Assembly: GCF_019977295.1 (NCBI RefSeq)
Contig: NZ_AP024651.1
Coordinates: 4,402,001-4,466,000, forward strand
DNA: 64,000 bases
Source of the DNA: Arthrobacter sp. StoSoilB20
Lineage (GTDB): Bacteria > Actinomycetota > Actinomycetes > Actinomycetales > Micrococcaceae
Direction of reading: 5' to 3'
Within the stretch, counting starts at the first letter, position 1. Each line of letters opens with the position of its first letter. Below the pieces are notes generated by a model. That model was given only the letters and a program-made list of their open reading frames with translations. It did not search any database and was not told where the DNA came from. Position numbers and translations under genes: made by a program. This document shows, in pieces, positions 62,661 to 64,000 of this stretch.

Positions 62661-63947
62661 ATGTCCCCAACCATGGATCAGCCGCGCCGCGCCCGAATTG
62701 ACGGCGAGCGCACCAAGCCAACCGGACGCCGTCGGGCCCAACCCAGCGGAGCCGATATCAGCCTGCAGCCGGATTCCGGCACGCCCGGGACTGCCGCACC
62801 CGAAATTTCAGGCACGACGCCGGGCGCCACCGCTGCGGCGGCCCCCACCATCGCAACGCCCACAACTCGGGCGGCTGCGCGTGCAGCCGAGCGGGAACGG
62901 GCCGCGCAAGCAGAAGCCCGCGTATCCACCACGCCCGGGCCTCCGACGGCCGCCATTCCGATCGTCCAGGCTCCCAAGCAGCCGGCAAACCCCCTGCCCA
63001 CCACACCGGAGCCGGCCACAGCCGCCATTCCCCTGGTGTCCGCAGATCCGGCGCCTGAAGCCACCCCCGAATCCCACACAGTGCCTGTACCCGTCTCGGC
63101 TGCACCTGCTCTGCAGGCTCGCGCCACATCCCCGGCGCGGGTTGCTGCGGCAGCCACGGCATCGGCTTCCCTGGCAAGCCGAAAGGACGTTAGGGAACAG
63201 TCCGGCGTCACCACTGGTTCACGCTCCGGGCAGGGTTCACGCTCCGGGCAGGGTTCACGATCAGGGCTGGGCGGGTCCCCGCTTGGCCGGGAGCCCCAGG
63301 CAGTCCTGCAGAAGGCGGCTTCGGTCAAGCACATGAGCCAGCGTATGGCCGTAGTGGCAGGCGCGCTCGGCCTGGTCCTGACGGCCGGCACTGTGGGGCA
63401 GGCCCTTGAGTTGCCGTTCTTCGGCCAGGAGGCGCCCGCCCAGGAAGCCAGCGGTGCCGACAGGAATTCGGGTTCCGCATCACCAGCCCCCAGTGCTTCC
63501 TACTCCAGGGCATCTTCTCCGTCTGCCTCAGCTGCTGCGACGTCAGCGGCCGGCCAACCGGCCACGGTTCCGGAGGCACCTGCGCCAGTGTCGCCGTCGT
63601 CCGTTCCCACGCCTAAGGTTTCCTTGGCTGACCCCGTCTGGGTCCCATCCGCAGTGCCGGCGACCATCGCTGCGGCACCGGGCACCAGTCAGGTACCCAC
63701 GCCCTCGGCGCCTGCACCGGCACCGTCCGACGTGCCATCGGACACCATCACTACGCCGCCGGCCACGCCTGCGCCGACCACCCCGGCACCCACCACCCCT
63801 CCGGCTACCTCGACGCCCACGCCAACACCAACCCCTACCCAGACCTCCAAGCCCAAGCCAACGGGCAAGCCCGGCGCGTCCACGCCGGCGCCCACGCAGT
63901 CTGCGCTCGACGAGATCCTTGACGCAGCAAAGGACGCCCTCAAATGA
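62661..63947 (+). CDS. Pro/Ala/Thr-rich single-pass membrane protein under c-di-AMP riboswitch
   Basis: This is a 428-aa protein. Residues 1-225 are Ala/Pro/Thr-rich and cytoplasmic, with three tandem RSGQGS-type repeats at about 186-203. A single hydrophobic helix (AVVAGALGLVLTAGTVGQALEL, about 228-250) is followed by an external Pro/Ser/Thr-rich region with PTPTPTPTQTSKPKPTGK before a short helical end. No enzyme domain is seen. The riboswitch and the overlapping next gene suggest a cell-envelope role, perhaps spanning peptidoglycan. Function is unknown. Confidence 0.8.
   Translation: MSPTMDQPRRARIDGERTKPTGRRRAQPSGADISLQPDSGTPGTAAPEISGTTPGATAAAAPTIATPTTRAAARAAERERAAQAEARVSTTPGPPTAAIPIVQAPKQPANPLPTTPEPATAAIPLVSADPAPEATPESHTVPVPVSAAPALQARATSPARVAAAATASASLASRKDVREQSGVTTGSRSGQGSRSGQGSRSGLGGSPLGREPQAVLQKAASVKHMSQRMAVVAGALGLVLTAGTVGQALELPFFGQEAPAQEASGADRNSGSASPAPSASYSRASSPSASAAATSAAGQPATVPEAPAPVSPSSVPTPKVSLADPVWVPSAVPATIAAAPGTSQVPTPSAPAPAPSDVPSDTITTPPATPAPTTPAPTTPPATSTPTPTPTPTQTSKPKPTGKPGASTPAPTQSALDEILDAAKDALK
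63216..63269 (+). repeat. Three tandem 18-bp repeats inside the Pro/Ala-rich gene
   Basis: GGTTCACGCTCCGGGCAG occurs twice exactly (63216-63233, 63234-63251) and once altered (63252-63269), coding for repeated SRSGQG. The unit is a multiple of three, so copy changes keep the frame. Confidence 0.85.
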
Positions 63948-64000
63948 GCACGCGCCTGCCCCGCATCACCACCCACGCCGGATGGCACAGCCGGTACTGC
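63944..64000 (+). CDS. Start of a downstream gene, truncated by the window end
   Basis: ATG 63944 overlaps the preceding stop (ATGA) and the frame stays open for 19 codons to the window end (MSTRLPRITTHAGWHSRYC). The coupling suggests it belongs to the same riboswitch-controlled operon. The fragment is too short to assign. Confidence 0.45.
   Translation, partial: MSTRLPRITTHAGWHSRYC

Overview
The window looks like chromosomal DNA of a high-GC actinobacterium of the Micrococcaceae, most likely Arthrobacter or Paenarthrobacter. This is inferred from GC-rich codon use with many GTG/TTG starts, a DUF222/HNH (13E12-type) gene, heterotetrameric sarcosine oxidase, a TIGR03083-type protein, LigC and an actinobacterial-style c-di-AMP riboswitch. 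No rRNA, tRNA, phage, insertion sequence or CRISPR array was seen.

Layout. 1-2290: end of a small membrane protein gene and a NarL-type two-component system. 2473-6022: minus-strand operon of an MFS carrier, creatinase and an IclR regulator. 6023-7185: gene-free block holding two inverted arrays of a short repeat. 7186-16978: GntR regulator divergent from glyA-soxB-soxD-soxA-soxG-sdaA-purU. Together with creatinase this is a full route: creatine to sarcosine plus urea, sarcosine to glycine plus methylene-THF, glycine to serine, serine to pyruvate, with PurU recycling formyl-THF. 17077-21241: PucR regulator, NCS1 permease and a cytoplasmic PuuE-like deacetylase-fold hydrolase. 21351-24130: DUF456 protein, malic enzyme, TetR regulator. 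24352-34098: six consecutive paralogous secreted FG-GAP/VCBS proteins. 34101-41477: four MFS transporters, an RraA homologue and a MarR regulator. 41517-46000: DUF222/HNH protein, GNAT enzyme and a PadR-DUF1048-ABC-2 export operon. 46188-51514: CycA-type amino acid permease and an iron-siderophore ABC operon with a DtxR/IdeR box. 51686-57850: mannitol PTS operon (TetR, mtlA, mtlD) divergent from ptsI-ptsH. 57972-64000: small proteins, a hydrolase, LigC, and a c-di-AMP riboswitch in front of a Pro/Ala-rich membrane protein.

The strongest unexplained signals are: (a) the inverted arrays of a GGGGATGTGARAGAGCG motif at 6226-7165; (b) two families of dispersed palindromic elements lying just after stop codons (171-269, 2372-2470, 21255-21326; and 16998-17057, 57881-57942); (c) the six-gene FG-GAP array with a shared C-terminal motif and shared start region; (d) several operator-like palindromes next to their probable regulator genes. 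Functions are assigned from motifs and remembered family sequences; no database search was run.
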